A DNA stretch of 64,000 nucleotides from Montifringilla adamsi (GCA_017590115.1 JAGGNK010007115.1:1783967-1847966), one strand, 5' to 3'. Shown: positions 43,136 to 53,975, numbered from the stretch's first letter. Program-made: numbers and translations. The notes: generated from the letters alone by a model not told the origin.

Positions 43136-44780
43136 ATTTTGAATACCACTTGGAAATACTGGAATTTCCAGCAAATTGGAATTCTGGTGCTGAGTCCCTT
43201 TGCCTGATAGAGCCCATACTCCAAGAGGCACCATTATCCTGCTCTTCCCATGGTTTGTGTGGAATTTGCCCCAGATTTTCTCCCTGGGAGCTGATTCCAT
43301 GCAGTGCAGTCCACTCATCCCAGTTATCCCAGTGGTGGGGGGAAAAAAATGCTCCCAGCAGTGATGGAATTTTAGGCTTTCGGGTGGACCATTTAGGGTT
43401 GTTCAGGTGGAGCTCACCACGTTTGGTCGGTGCTTCCATGATTTTATTCCAAGGAATCTGATCTCCACTGGATATCACCCAAAGGTCAGGGATTGCTGGA
43501 ATCCCATGGAATTCCTGCCCTGGACACATTCAGGCCACGCTGGAGCTCCAGGAGATCCCTCAGCAGCTGCCAGGCAGGGAATTGGGAAGGACACTCCCAG
43601 CCTTGAATTCCCAGAAGAGTATTCCCTGCAATTCCCTGCTCCAGGGGGGCTGATGGCCACGCCTGACCCAAAAAAGGCTGGGAAGGGAACTCCAGAATTT
43701 TTAGTGTCCACTTGGCTGTGTTTATTTTATTCCAACAACTTGGAAATCTGGGATAGTTTATGTGTTCAATGGACCAGAATCTGGAGCTCGATGGACTCCA
43801 GGAGCCTGAAGTGTTTTCCATCATCCCAAGAATGACATAGCTGATGCAGATTTTAGAGCTGTTTATCCAGAAACCTCTGGAAAAAAACTTGGATTAATGA
43901 AATTCCGCTCAGGTCCGATCTTCCTCCCCTTTCCTGGCACATTCCCTCTCAAGGATCCTGCTTCTCTGGGTTTGGAGCATAAAAATCTCTATTATTCCCA
44001 GGAGAGCTCTCCTTGTCCACTTCCAAATGACAAACCAGGTTGGAATTTTCCTAAGAAAAATGGTGAGATTCCCATCTGAATTCTTTGGTAGCTGGATGGG
44101 AGCAAGGAGAGACAGAAAGGTGGAAAGACCCTCGAGTACTCCCACAAATCCACCTCCATTCAAAGGCTGAGCCAATCCACTGAAAGTTGCCCCTTCTGAG
44201 GTGACTTTTGGGGAAAATGGAATTTTTCCAGCATTGTGGCAGCACCTCAGAGGGAACCCCCCAGCTCCAGGGAATTCTGAGCATTTCGAGCTCGGCTCCA
44301 GCAGAAGTTCCGAGCTCGGGGGAGCCAGAGCAGCTTCCCAGGATGTGTTACAGGAGCTTCCCCTCTTTGCCAGCCCGCAGAGGTCACAAACTGTCCCAGC
44401 AGCAGCTGCTGAGCCCGTGCTCCTGCTCCAAGCTGTTCCAGCTTTTAACTGGATTTATCGGGAGGGAAAATGAGCCAGAGCTCTCCCATTAACTCCATCC
44501 CCGGCTCCCTTGGCAGCTTGCACAGGCAGCTGCTGCCCACCCGCTCCTCCACGGGAAGCCACAGGGTCAAGATTGATTTTCCTGGAATTCTGGAGCACTT
44601 AGGGGCTGGGTCCTGCCTCTGGAGGGGCTCTGAGTGCTGACATCCCACCAAAACACCATCCTGAGCATCCCACACTCCTGGCAGATTCCCAAAGGAAGAA
44701 CACTGAAGGTGCCACCTGCATCCTGCTGGCCCCATCCTGATCCCATTCTGATCCCATCCTGCTGATCCCATCCTGATCCC
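43132..44780 (+). repeat. 1,649-bp duplication, copy A
   Basis: Identical to 45197-46845 at a constant offset of 2,065 bp apart from two substitutions that I noticed (43226 A versus 45291 G; 44570 A versus 46635 G) and no indels. Content: unique non-coding sequence; a short tandem of CATCCTGATCCCATTCTGAT type at 44730-44780. No gene is seen in it; the same short frames appear in both copies. Confidence 0.97.
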
Positions 44781-44950
44781 ATCCTTGGCTCTCCCCTTGC
44801 AGTGATTCCCATCAAATTTCCATCTAAATCTCCCTATTTCCCACTCTTTTGGACACACTCAGGGAAGATCCATCTCCAACCCCTCTGACATCGGGATGAA
44901 ATCCCTCCAGCACCTCAAGTGTTAACCCAACCCAGAAAACCGAAATTATT
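44781..44950 (+). other. Extension of copy A absent from copy B
   Basis: Copy B lacks 44781-44920 and resumes at a diverged version of GTTAACCCAACCCAGAAAAC (44921; 46846 in copy B). So the two copies differ by a ~140-bp indel right at their ends. Confidence 0.85.
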
Positions 44951-44951
44951 T

Positions 44952-44960
<9 letters not shown>
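44842..44960 (+). repeat. 119-bp local duplicate, first copy
   Basis: Begins CACTCTTTTGGACACACTCA and ends in GAAATTATTTTC plus Ts. It is repeated, apparently without change, at 45006-45124, offset 164 bp, across a poly-T run. Confidence 0.95.
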
Positions 44961-44990
<30 letters not shown>

Positions 44991-45005
44991 TTTTTTTTTT
45001 TTTTT
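44954..45005. repeat. Poly-T tract
   Basis: About 50 T interrupted once by AA, between the two 119-bp copies. Length is unlikely to be accurate. Confidence 0.9.
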
Positions 45006-45115
45006 CACTCTTTTGGACACACTCAGGGAAGATCCATCTCCAACCCCTCTGACATCGGGATGAAATCCCTCCAGCACCTCAAGTGTTAACCCAACCCAGA
45101 AAACCGAAATTATTT

Positions 45116-45124
<9 letters not shown>
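45006..45124 (+). repeat. 119-bp local duplicate, second copy
   Basis: Exact-looking repetition of 44842-44960; both run out into poly-T. A read or contig re-entering the same sequence through a homopolymer would give this pattern. Confidence 0.95.
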
Positions 45125-45150
<26 letters not shown>

Positions 45151-45195
45151 ATTTTTTTGGTCTTTTTTTTTTTTTTTTTTGGGTTTTTTTTGGGT
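45117..45195. repeat. Poly-T tract with irregular Gs next to an assembly gap
   Basis: T runs broken by G (GATTTTTTTGGTC, GGGTTTTTTTTGGGT) ending at the single ambiguous base n (45196). It looks like low-quality homopolymer sequence at a contig end. Confidence 0.85.
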
Positions 45196-45196
45196 N
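45196..45196. other. Single ambiguous base (n): probable contig join
   Basis: The only n in the window. It sits exactly where copy B begins, within what would be the (TTTTA)n tract. Confidence 0.9.
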
Positions 45197-46845
45197 TTTA
45201 ATTTTGAATACCACTTGGAAATACTGGAATTTCCAGCAAATTGGAATTCTGGTGCTGAGTCCCTTTGCCTGATAGAGCCCATACTCCAAGGGGCACCATT
45301 ATCCTGCTCTTCCCATGGTTTGTGTGGAATTTGCCCCAGATTTTCTCCCTGGGAGCTGATTCCATGCAGTGCAGTCCACTCATCCCAGTTATCCCAGTGG
45401 TGGGGGGAAAAAAATGCTCCCAGCAGTGATGGAATTTTAGGCTTTCGGGTGGACCATTTAGGGTTGTTCAGGTGGAGCTCACCACGTTTGGTCGGTGCTT
45501 CCATGATTTTATTCCAAGGAATCTGATCTCCACTGGATATCACCCAAAGGTCAGGGATTGCTGGAATCCCATGGAATTCCTGCCCTGGACACATTCAGGC
45601 CACGCTGGAGCTCCAGGAGATCCCTCAGCAGCTGCCAGGCAGGGAATTGGGAAGGACACTCCCAGCCTTGAATTCCCAGAAGAGTATTCCCTGCAATTCC
45701 CTGCTCCAGGGGGGCTGATGGCCACGCCTGACCCAAAAAAGGCTGGGAAGGGAACTCCAGAATTTTTAGTGTCCACTTGGCTGTGTTTATTTTATTCCAA
45801 CAACTTGGAAATCTGGGATAGTTTATGTGTTCAATGGACCAGAATCTGGAGCTCGATGGACTCCAGGAGCCTGAAGTGTTTTCCATCATCCCAAGAATGA
45901 CATAGCTGATGCAGATTTTAGAGCTGTTTATCCAGAAACCTCTGGAAAAAAACTTGGATTAATGAAATTCCGCTCAGGTCCGATCTTCCTCCCCTTTCCT
46001 GGCACATTCCCTCTCAAGGATCCTGCTTCTCTGGGTTTGGAGCATAAAAATCTCTATTATTCCCAGGAGAGCTCTCCTTGTCCACTTCCAAATGACAAAC
46101 CAGGTTGGAATTTTCCTAAGAAAAATGGTGAGATTCCCATCTGAATTCTTTGGTAGCTGGATGGGAGCAAGGAGAGACAGAAAGGTGGAAAGACCCTCGA
46201 GTACTCCCACAAATCCACCTCCATTCAAAGGCTGAGCCAATCCACTGAAAGTTGCCCCTTCTGAGGTGACTTTTGGGGAAAATGGAATTTTTCCAGCATT
46301 GTGGCAGCACCTCAGAGGGAACCCCCCAGCTCCAGGGAATTCTGAGCATTTCGAGCTCGGCTCCAGCAGAAGTTCCGAGCTCGGGGGAGCCAGAGCAGCT
46401 TCCCAGGATGTGTTACAGGAGCTTCCCCTCTTTGCCAGCCCGCAGAGGTCACAAACTGTCCCAGCAGCAGCTGCTGAGCCCGTGCTCCTGCTCCAAGCTG
46501 TTCCAGCTTTTAACTGGATTTATCGGGAGGGAAAATGAGCCAGAGCTCTCCCATTAACTCCATCCCCGGCTCCCTTGGCAGCTTGCACAGGCAGCTGCTG
46601 CCCACCCGCTCCTCCACGGGAAGCCACAGGGTCAGGATTGATTTTCCTGGAATTCTGGAGCACTTAGGGGCTGGGTCCTGCCTCTGGAGGGGCTCTGAGT
46701 GCTGACATCCCACCAAAACACCATCCTGAGCATCCCACACTCCTGGCAGATTCCCAAAGGAAGAACACTGAAGGTGCCACCTGCATCCTGCTGGCCCCAT
46801 CCTGATCCCATTCTGATCCCATCCTGCTGATCCCATCCTGATCCC
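45197..46845 (+). repeat. 1,649-bp duplication, copy B
   Basis: Second copy of 43132-44780. It begins TTTAATTTTGAATACC immediately after the n, that is, inside the microsatellite that borders copy A, as expected if it is the start of a separate contig covering the same locus. Confidence 0.97.
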
Positions 46846-46866
46846 GTTAACCCCACCCAAAAAACC

Positions 46867-46867
<1 letters not shown>

Positions 46868-46907
<40 letters not shown>
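46868..46907. repeat. Poly-T tract
   Basis: About 38 T following CCGAAA. It corresponds to the poly-T after copy A (44954 onward). Sequence to the right (46908 onward) is presumably the true continuation of the locus. Confidence 0.92.
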
Positions 46908-46908
<1 letters not shown>

Positions 46909-47175
46909 AGAATCTTTCGGCCTTTTCTATTTTCATGTTTGGGGTTTTTCAGAGCTGCTAACTGACAGCTGAATGGGAGATATGAATACAGAAATGATTC
47001 TTCGCTGAAAGCTGCAGAAAAGCCGCAACCCTCAGATCAAACAACTTTTTTTGTGCCGCAGCAAAACGAAATCCTTGTGATTTCCATATTCCTGGCGCCC
47101 GGAGCGTTGCCATGGCTCCCTGAGGACGGGCTGGCAGGAGCAGGGAGCGAGTGGGAGCCGCTGCCCAGGGTTAAG
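46908..47175. other. Candidate conserved non-coding element
   Basis: Repeat-free, balanced sequence including CTAACTGACAGCTGAATGGG (an E-box CAGCTG), ATATGAATACAGAAATGATT, CTCAGATCAAACAAC and GTGCCGCAGCAAAACG. The texture contrasts with its flanks. Function is inferred. Confidence 0.38.
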
Positions 47176-47310
47176 GAGCTGCTGAATTATTCAGCCCCAT
47201 CTCTGCCAAAGCGGGGGTCTCCTGTGATCCCTGCCTGGATGGATCCCTTTAACCCCTTCTCCTCCCTATCCTGCCACATTCCCTGAGGGAAGGAAGGGAC
47301 AAGTGGATTT

Positions 47311-47335
47311 TCTTTGCTTTGCTTTGCTTTGCTTT
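47311..47335 (+). repeat. (CTTTG)n microsatellite
   Basis: Five near-perfect pentamer units. Confidence 0.9.
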
Positions 47336-47386
47336 CTTCCCTTTCCTGCTGCTCATTTTCCTCTGGAGGCTCTGGAAATGGGATCA

Positions 47387-47472
47387 CAGCAGCCTGGGAT
47401 AGCAGAAGGTGCTGTGAGGGTGGAATGGGATAATTTTTAAGGTTTCTTCTGACTAAACCATTCTGATATTCC
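47387..47472 (+). mobile_element. CR1: CR1 3'-terminal fragment
   Basis: 'agcagcctgggatagcagaa', 'taatttttaaggtttcttct', 'gactaaaccattctgatatt': a diverged forward CR1 terminus. Confidence 0.8.
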
Positions 47473-48214
47473 CTGAACACCCCACCTGTGTCACCTGTGC
47501 CTCAGTTTCTCCATTCCCACTGCCACAGGGATGGTGATGCTCCTGGAGGAGCTTTTTCCTGCAGACTCTGGGTTGTGCTGGCGCTTCCCATTTGGGATGT
47601 GCTGTGCTGTGGCCATGGCTTGGGACATCCATTCTCCAGAGGAATTGGGAATGTTGCCCCTGGGAACTGCTGAAGAAGGACACAGCCCAGCTGCTGACCA
47701 GGACAGGATGGAATTCACTGCTCCAAGAACCTCTTTGGAATATTTTTCCCCAATTTGACATGTCTGGCACATTGAGAACATGGGCTGCTTTTTTCTAATG
47801 GAGCAAAACAATGAAAATACTTGGAAAACCCCCAGCTATGCTGGTCGAGACTCCTTCATTAAAGAGAGTTGTGCTTTCAGATGCTTCCCTCTCTTTCCAG
47901 CTCTCCCTCACTATTTAACTCCAGAGAAACCCAGGCTGTGTCCCATCCAAACTCTGGAGTTTTTCTTGCTGGAAATCACATTAAAAGCACTGCCTGGGCC
48001 AGCTCCTGATGATTGGGTCGTCCTGTGATCCAAATAAAAAAAAACGGGGGTAAGGTGAGGTAACAACTCCGAATCCACCTCTTAGTCACTGCTGGCCATG
48101 AAAAACTGCTTTGGTTATCAAAGAAAAATGTTGAAGCAGACCCTGAGAGCCCCTGGGGAGCCAAGGACCTGCCTGGTGCCAACAAAAAGAGACGGATTAA
48201 TGAGCTCCAGGGCC
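47473..48214. other. No gene or repeat recognised
   Basis: Unique sequence; frames of 60-106 codons on both strands have no recognisable product. Confidence 0.45.
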
Positions 48215-48440
48215 ACTTGCTCCTGGATTTTTTTTCTTTAACCTTTCTTTTCCAGAGCACTTCCAGACAGATAAAGGACACCGCCTGGTTAATCATTTAT
48301 CCATCTGCATATCCAGCCTCTCTCCTCATCATCTTCTCCGGGCCTCAGAGGGAAAATTACCATATTTATGTGCTGCTCTCTCCCTCACAAGCCGACGGAA
48401 GCAATTTGGGCGCAATAGGAAGTCGTGTCCCGTCCAATTC
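48215..48440. other. Candidate conserved non-coding element
   Basis: Non-repetitive, with CCAGACAGATAAAGGAC (GATA-type), TTAATCATTTATCC, CATATTTATGTGC and GCAATTTGGGCGCAATAGG. Preceded by a T/C tract. A regulatory role is inferred only. Confidence 0.36.
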
Positions 48441-48721
48441 AGTGGGAAAAATCGCAGGGAAAAGGGAGCAGAGCAAAAGGCAGGAGCTGGAGTGAGCGGG
48501 GAGGTCTGTGAGGAGAGAGGTGGCTCCAGCCGGCCCGGCCTGCCCCAGAATGTTTTCCAGAGTATTTTTAGTGGCTGTCACAGGATGATTTCCTCGCTGT
48601 CTGCCCGGGGTTTGGGTTGCTTTGCTGAAAAGCTCCGGGCAGACCTCGGGGCTGGAGCTGGAGCATTCCTGACTGCAGGATCCCGGCTGGAAGGACTCCT
48701 GTTCGCAGGGCCGTGCGGGGC

Positions 48722-49200
48722 AGCCCTCAGCCCTTCCTCGGCCTTTCGTCCACATTTCCTCAGCCTTTCCTCAGCCCTTCCTTGGCCTTTCGTCCACATT
48801 TCCTCAGCCCTTCCTCAGCCCTTCCTCAGCCTTTCATTCACATTTCCTCAGCCCTTCCTCAGCCTTTCCTCAGCCCTTCCTTGGCCTTTCGTCCACATTT
48901 CCTCAGCCCTTCCTCAGCCCTTCCTCAGCCTTTCATTCACATTTCCTCAGCCCTTCCTCGACCTTTCCTCAGCCCTTCCTCAGCCTTTCCTCAGCCCTTC
49001 CTCAGTTTTTCCTTGGCCTTTCCTTGGCCTTTTCTCAACATTTCCTCAGCCCTTCCTGGGCCATTCTTCAGGCCTTCCTCAGCTCTTCCTCAGCTTTCCT
49101 CAGCCTTTCTTCAACATTTCCTCAGCTTTTCCCTGGCCTTTCCTCTGTCTTTCCTCAGCTTTTTCTCAGCTTTTCCTTGGCCTTTCCTCAACCTTTCCTC
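48722..49200 (+). repeat. 10-12-bp pyrimidine minisatellite with 99-bp higher-order repeat
   Basis: Built from TTCCTCAGCC and TTTCCTTGGCC units. A longer block containing CTTGGCCTTTCGTCCACATT repeats at 48781 and 48880 (99 bp apart). Units degenerate to the right (CAGCTTTTCC types). Open frames rich in F, P, L and S result from the lack of stops. Confidence 0.92.
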
Positions 49201-49531
49201 CTGGGAATTCCATTTTGTAAATAAACCAGCACCCCAAGCTGTGTGGCCTTGCAGCATTCCCTGGATAATGCGTTTTTCCTCGCAGAGTTTCCTGCAAACC
49301 CATGGCCCGCAATGATAATATTCCAGGATTTTTTGTGGGATTTTTTGATGGTTACACGTCAGGAATGGCCCAGCTGGGTGCAGGGACCATCCCCAAGAGT
49401 TCTCTCACACCCACTTGTATTTTTCTTTGCTTGAAACACAGAAATTAATGACAAAAAAAATGTTTTCAGGATGATTTATTTGGTTGTAGCCGAGCTGCAG
49501 CAGCTCTGCAGTCTCTGATTCACTACTGAAG
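49201..49531. other. No gene or repeat recognised
   Basis: Unique sequence; 49430-49500 is AT-rich. Confidence 0.4.
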
Positions 49532-49532
49532 G

Positions 49533-49610
49533 TTTAATAAAATGGCATTTTAATAAAAGGACATTTTAATAAAAGAACAATTTAATAAAAGGACAGTTTA
49601 ATAAAATGAC
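49533..49610 (+). repeat. 16-bp array with five AATAAA hexamers
   Basis: Five tandem units of TTTAATAAAA plus GGACAT-type spacer. AATAAA starts at 49536, 49552, 49568, 49584 and 49600, precisely 16 bp apart. AATAAA is the canonical poly(A) signal in vertebrates, so any plus-strand transcript crossing here would meet five signals in a row. No transcript is known from the sequence. Confidence 0.95.
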
Positions 49611-50209
49611 ATTTTCCCTCAGGCTTCTGGTGGGTGAAGGGTGAGTGGGATATGCTCCCAGCTGGCTCTGGGTGTTCCCTGCATCCTGCATTTTCCACTG
49701 CCAAAAAAGCCTCTGGATTTCAGGTGCTTTGATCTCCTGCAACCTCTACTGAGAGGCAAGAAAATCCTCACTTGCAGAGCTCGGGAAAAACATGGGAAAT
49801 CTCTGGAATTGGCACCATTATGGAGTTTTTTTGAGGATCAGGTGTGCTGGTGGCATCAATCCCTGCTCTCATCCCAGTCCCCACAAAATTCCCTACTCCA
49901 GGAGCACTTTGGTAGCATTTAAAGCATTCCCAAGGTGAACAGGAGATTGCTGGCAGAAAAACACTCTGGAATGATAAGAAACCAAGTAGAGGGGTCTTGT
50001 GCTGCTCCATCAAATGATGGGACCTCTGAGCAGGACAATCTCTCTCCTCTGCACCCTTTGGAAGGACAGGATTTTTGTCCTGGGGAAGGTGACTCAGCCA
50101 AGTGGGTGCAAAATTTAGGGGCTGGAAAAAACAGCTTGAATCAAAGGAGCAGGGCAAAATTCCCTTCTCATTTCCCAGGAAAAGCAGGTCCCCAGCGTGT
50201 GCCTGCAAT
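49611..50209. other. No gene or repeat recognised
   Basis: Unique sequence. Confidence 0.4.
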
Positions 50210-50310
50210 GGGATTAATTTGTTAATTGTTGCCTGCTATTAGCAACAGTTGCCATGTTTAGGGTTGAGTCAGAAATGCTGCTAAAAACTCTTAATTCAAA
50301 GGCGCCTCCA
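50210..50310. other. Possible small conserved element
   Basis: TTAATTTGTTAATTGTTGCC followed by GCTATTAGCAACAGTTGCC can fold into a short imperfect hairpin. Repeat-free with a MEF2-like CTATTAGC word. Weak evidence. Confidence 0.28.
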
Positions 50311-50618
50311 CGAATAAAATCCAGCCTTGGAATGGGATTTCATGGCAGCTGCAGCAAACACAACACTGCCTTCTCCATCCAGCCCTTTCCCAATCCGGGG
50401 AATATGGATCCTTTATAGATAAATCCTGTGGTATTTCAAAAATTTTAAAGTGTGATTTTTTTTTTCCCCTTAAATGTTTATTTCTGGATTATTTCCCCAT
50501 GGCAGGGCAGTGCTGGGGTTTGTGTGTCCCACCCTGCAAGGTGGAAAAGCTGGGTTATCCCTGTGTGATTCCTTGGAAAACCAGTGCAGGGATTGCTCTG
50601 GATCCAGAGGAAGGGACA
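50311..50618. other. No gene or repeat recognised
   Basis: Unique sequence with a T11 tract near 50457-50466. Confidence 0.4.
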
Positions 50619-50722
50619 TTCACAGAACCCCAGACTGGTTTGTGTTGGAACAGACCAAAACTTTTCCCATTCCATATCCCACGATGGGGACATCTTCCAC
50701 TGTCCCAGGTCGCTGGAGCTGG
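50619..50722 (-). mobile_element. CR1: CR1 3'-end fragment
   Basis: 'tcacagaaccccagactggt', 'ttgtgttggaacagaccaaa', 'tcttccactgtcccaggtcg'. More diverged than most. Confidence 0.75.
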
Positions 50723-51047
50723 AATTCATTAAGCAGGGACCCAATCTGAGTCTATTACAATAACTGTAAAATTCCAGAGGGGAATGGATGGATCTGTGGA
50801 TAATGAGGCCCCACGGAGCTCCCACAGGCAGAGTTTGTGATCCCAGTTTTCCTGCCCAAGTGCCTTTTCCTGACTTGCTGGCACTTGTTCCCGGAATTTC
50901 CCATTATCACTGCATCTGAATTACTGGAATGCCCTCCTGGTTTTTCCTTGGCATCTCCCAGCTCTGTCTCACAGAGTTAAGCCAGGAAATTGGGAAGACA
51001 ATATTACAACAGTCCCTGTGAATCCGGGGCAGGCAGAGGCAGATATT

Positions 51048-51053
51048 AAAAAA

Positions 51054-51085
<32 letters not shown>
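51048..51085. repeat. Poly-A tract
   Basis: A run of about 24 A, G, then 12 A, flanked by ATATT and GTATTAAAACC. No retroposed gene body was recognised upstream. Confidence 0.92.
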
Positions 51086-51086
<1 letters not shown>

Positions 51087-53339
51087 TATTAAAACCTCTG
51101 TGTGTCCGGGACTGTGTGGTCCCTGCTCCTGAATAATCCATGGGAATCATTTAGGGAGCACAATCCCTCCCCTGCCTTCCCCAAATGTTCCTGAAGTTGT
51201 CACAACTCTGGCTTTAACCATGGGGGAGGTTGGATCTTCCAGCACAGCAGGTGCTTCAATCCATTATTCACAGCACGAATAACCAGGATAGCTAGATTTT
51301 TATAGGATAGAGGGAGGTATCCACCCCCCAGGAATGAGAATTACAAGCAAGGTAAAGCAGGAAAAGAGGAGAGCTTGAAACAAGGAAATATTCCCAGAAA
51401 TTCCCTGCTGCTGGCTCAGAGCAAAGGCAGTGCCCTGGAAACTGCCCAGCACAGGTGAGCAGAGTTTTTTTGGGAATGCCACTTGTTTCTCTGGAGCCAG
51501 CTGGGATCTGAGGGCTGCAGAAACCACTTCTTTTATTGGATTGTCAGGGAGTTGGGAATCATGCTAATGACCCCTCCCAGAGCTCATAAAACCAGAGGGA
51601 TGCTGCCAAAGGCAAAGGATGGAGCCACACCAGCACAAGAGGAGGAGGAATCAAAGCTTCTGACACAATTTTGTGGGAATAAGGTCAGAACATTTTGTTT
51701 TGGCTGCCTGAGTGGGACTTTCCCAACGGGACACAGTGTGGAAATATTTTGACTCTTTTTTGGGGTAAAGGAGGTAAATCCCAGAGTCCAGCTGCTGTGT
51801 TATTCCCAGCTGAGTGGGGTGATGGAATCCCATGAGGTGTGGGTGCAGTCAAGCCATCATTTCCAGTATTCATCCCAAATCCACTCTGCTTTCCCAGAGG
51901 ATTGGGTGCTCTGCCCTTGACGGCCACTCCATCATCCTTTTTTTAGAAGTTACCTTTCCTCAAGGTGCGACCTCCTCATCCACCTGAAACTCCTGCTCTG
52001 CCTTCAGAAAGGAATAAACTCCCTCTGCAAAAGGTAAAGAGATGCCTGAAATTGAGGACAGACAATTCCCAAATATGCTGAAGGAACGAGCTCCACTCCC
52101 CCTCAGAGCGTGGCAGGGACCTCATGGAAGAAGTGAATCCACCTCTTTACTCAGCAGCATGACTTAATTCCAGCAGGGAAAAATGAGCTCACAAGGACTG
52201 CCAGTTTCCCTTTCACCTTCCCTCTCCCTCCTCCCGGAATGGGAACGGGCAGGGGAGGGTTGGACTCCTGCTGACAGCGTTGGCTGAGCCGTGGAGGAGA
52301 GAAATCTGCACAGAGCTCACCCAGCTCATCCAGCTTTTCCTCGGAGGGAGGATGAGCAGGGAAGGAGCTTCTCATCCATCCCCACAGCTCCTCCTGCCTG
52401 TGCCCGGCTCGGGCCAGCTCCATCCCCCCCTTTTCCGTGGGAAGAGGATCGGTGTCAGTCTGACACCTCGTTATTACTCATCCCGGTGGCTTTGGCACGT
52501 AGGGATTTAACATCACACTTTCCTCTAAGTGCTCTAATTCCTGCAGAGCCTCTTCCAGCTCCACTTGGAAGTGGTGGGATGACAGAGGGGGTTGGGATTT
52601 CACAGGGAGAAGTCCAGGTCAGAGCCTCAGCCCGTGCAAATCCTCAGGGATGAGCTGAATTTCAGCATCCCAAAGTTGGCAAAGTTGGAAGTGCAGATGT
52701 CTGGGCAAAGCAGCGATCCACTGAATTATATTTAAATGATAGGAATAAAAGGAAAACAACTTTAGGAAGTGGATGTAAACCATCCCTAATCACAACCAGG
52801 AAATCAACTTTGCTGCTGAGAGGCTCGAGGGGGACAGGAGAAATGGAGAAGGAATCGATTTTTGCCGTGTTATGCTGAGGTCACACTGACAGACACAAAG
52901 CAGCTGCCACTGGCACTGCTGGAGGCACAACCTAACCACAATGCTCCAACTTGGGGGGAAAAGTCCACTGGCAGGACACCCCCAGCTCCAGGGAAATCCA
53001 TCCTCCTGGAGATAAGGAGTAAAACACCGGCAAAGATTTGCTGGAGGTGATTGTCCTCGTGGATGTGGCCACTGGGGAAATCTGCTGGAGAAACAAGCTG
53101 AAAGAAAATCCTAAAAAAACCCAGAAGAAAATCTGCTGGTTCCTCTCTTCTTGGGGACTTTTCAGTTGGTGACAAAGTCAAATGATGGTTTCTGGTTCTG
53201 GAGCTTCCAACTCCCAGCCTGACAGCACAACTGAGGCTCCTCTTCATCCTCTCATGGAACTCCAGTGGATATTGAGTCTCTTCCCTATTCATTTTTCCTC
53301 CTTATGGGCCTTTCTGACCTTCAGCAAGAGCAGAAGGTG
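51086..53339. other. Unique sequence, no gene seen
   Basis: 52440-52545 (GTCAGTCTGACACCTCGTTA onward) is the most enhancer-like patch: it has a palindromic TCAGTCTGA and non-repetitive sequence. Elsewhere nothing is recognised. Confidence 0.42.
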
Positions 53340-53561
53340 ATCTCATCAATTCAAGAGGAATTTCTTCCTGGAAAGGTTGGTCAGGCATTGGAAGGAGCTC
53401 TCAGGGAGGTTTGGAATCCCCATCCCTGGAGGTGTTCCAGGAATGCCTGGAGGTGGCACTCGGTGCTCTGGGCTGGTGGCAGAGTTGGGCATCGGGCACA
53501 TCTGGGGCTCGAGGATCTCAAAGTGCTTTTCCAGCCTCAGTTCTGGGATTCTGGGATTCTG
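53340..53561 (+). mobile_element. CR1: CR1 3'-end fragment, different subfamily
   Basis: 'ttcaagaggaatttcttcct', 'ggaaaggttggtcaggcatt', 'ccctggaggtgttccaggaa', 'tggaggtggcactcggtgct', ending 'ctgggattctgggattctg' in place of the usual 8-bp terminal repeat. Same subfamily type as the reverse-strand copy at 60.3-60.7 kb and distinct from the 'ggaagtgtccaaggcc' type. Confidence 0.9.
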
Positions 53562-53849
53562 ATCAAACTCCCAGCCAGTGCCCAGAGTGTTGTGTGTGGG
53601 ATAATTGGGAGTGACACCAGCGTACCCAAAGCAGGAGACCTGAAGCATTCAAGCAGACTCTGATCTGATCAAGAACTCCTAAAAATACTGTGGAACAACA
53701 GCAACAAAGTTATTCCAAAAGCAGGGATGCAGCTCCAATCTCTCCTGGATGGCTCTGAGCACTCCTGCATTTATGGATGTTGACATCAGCACCGGATGGT
53801 GTTTCTTATTTCGTTTCACGCTTTGTTAACTTCTCTCAATTACGTGGAA
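53562..53849. other. No gene seen; small AT-rich patch
   Basis: 53785-53850 (TTTCTTATTTCGTTTCACGC) is repeat-free and could be regulatory; support is weak. Confidence 0.35.
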
Positions 53850-53851
53850 CG

Positions 53852-53975
53852 CTCTTTTTTTCCCCCCCTTTTTTTTGGTGGTTTGGGGTTTTTTTTTTTC
53901 TAAATACCCAAACTTCTGCCTGTTCCCAATTACCAAAATGAGGAAAAAAAATAAAATAAAAGAAGAAAGAAAAAC
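53852..53975. repeat. Low-complexity T/C, T/G then A-rich tracts
   Basis: T8C8T8 and T10 runs (53852-53900), then A-rich AAAAAAAATAAAATAAAAG near 53943-53972. Confidence 0.85.

Noticed and set aside
43132..46845. Biological recent segmental duplication
   Set aside because: Not excluded, but the n at the junction, start within a microsatellite, poly-T ends and near-identity fit an assembly overlap better.
46908..46940. U2-like snRNA start (CTTTCGGCCTTTTCTATTTT)
   Set aside because: Resemblance is limited to TCGGCCTTTT; the following snRNA sequence is absent.
48492..49315. 242- and 200-codon frames rich in F, P, L and S
   Set aside because: Translation of the TTCCTCAGCC array; no conserved content.
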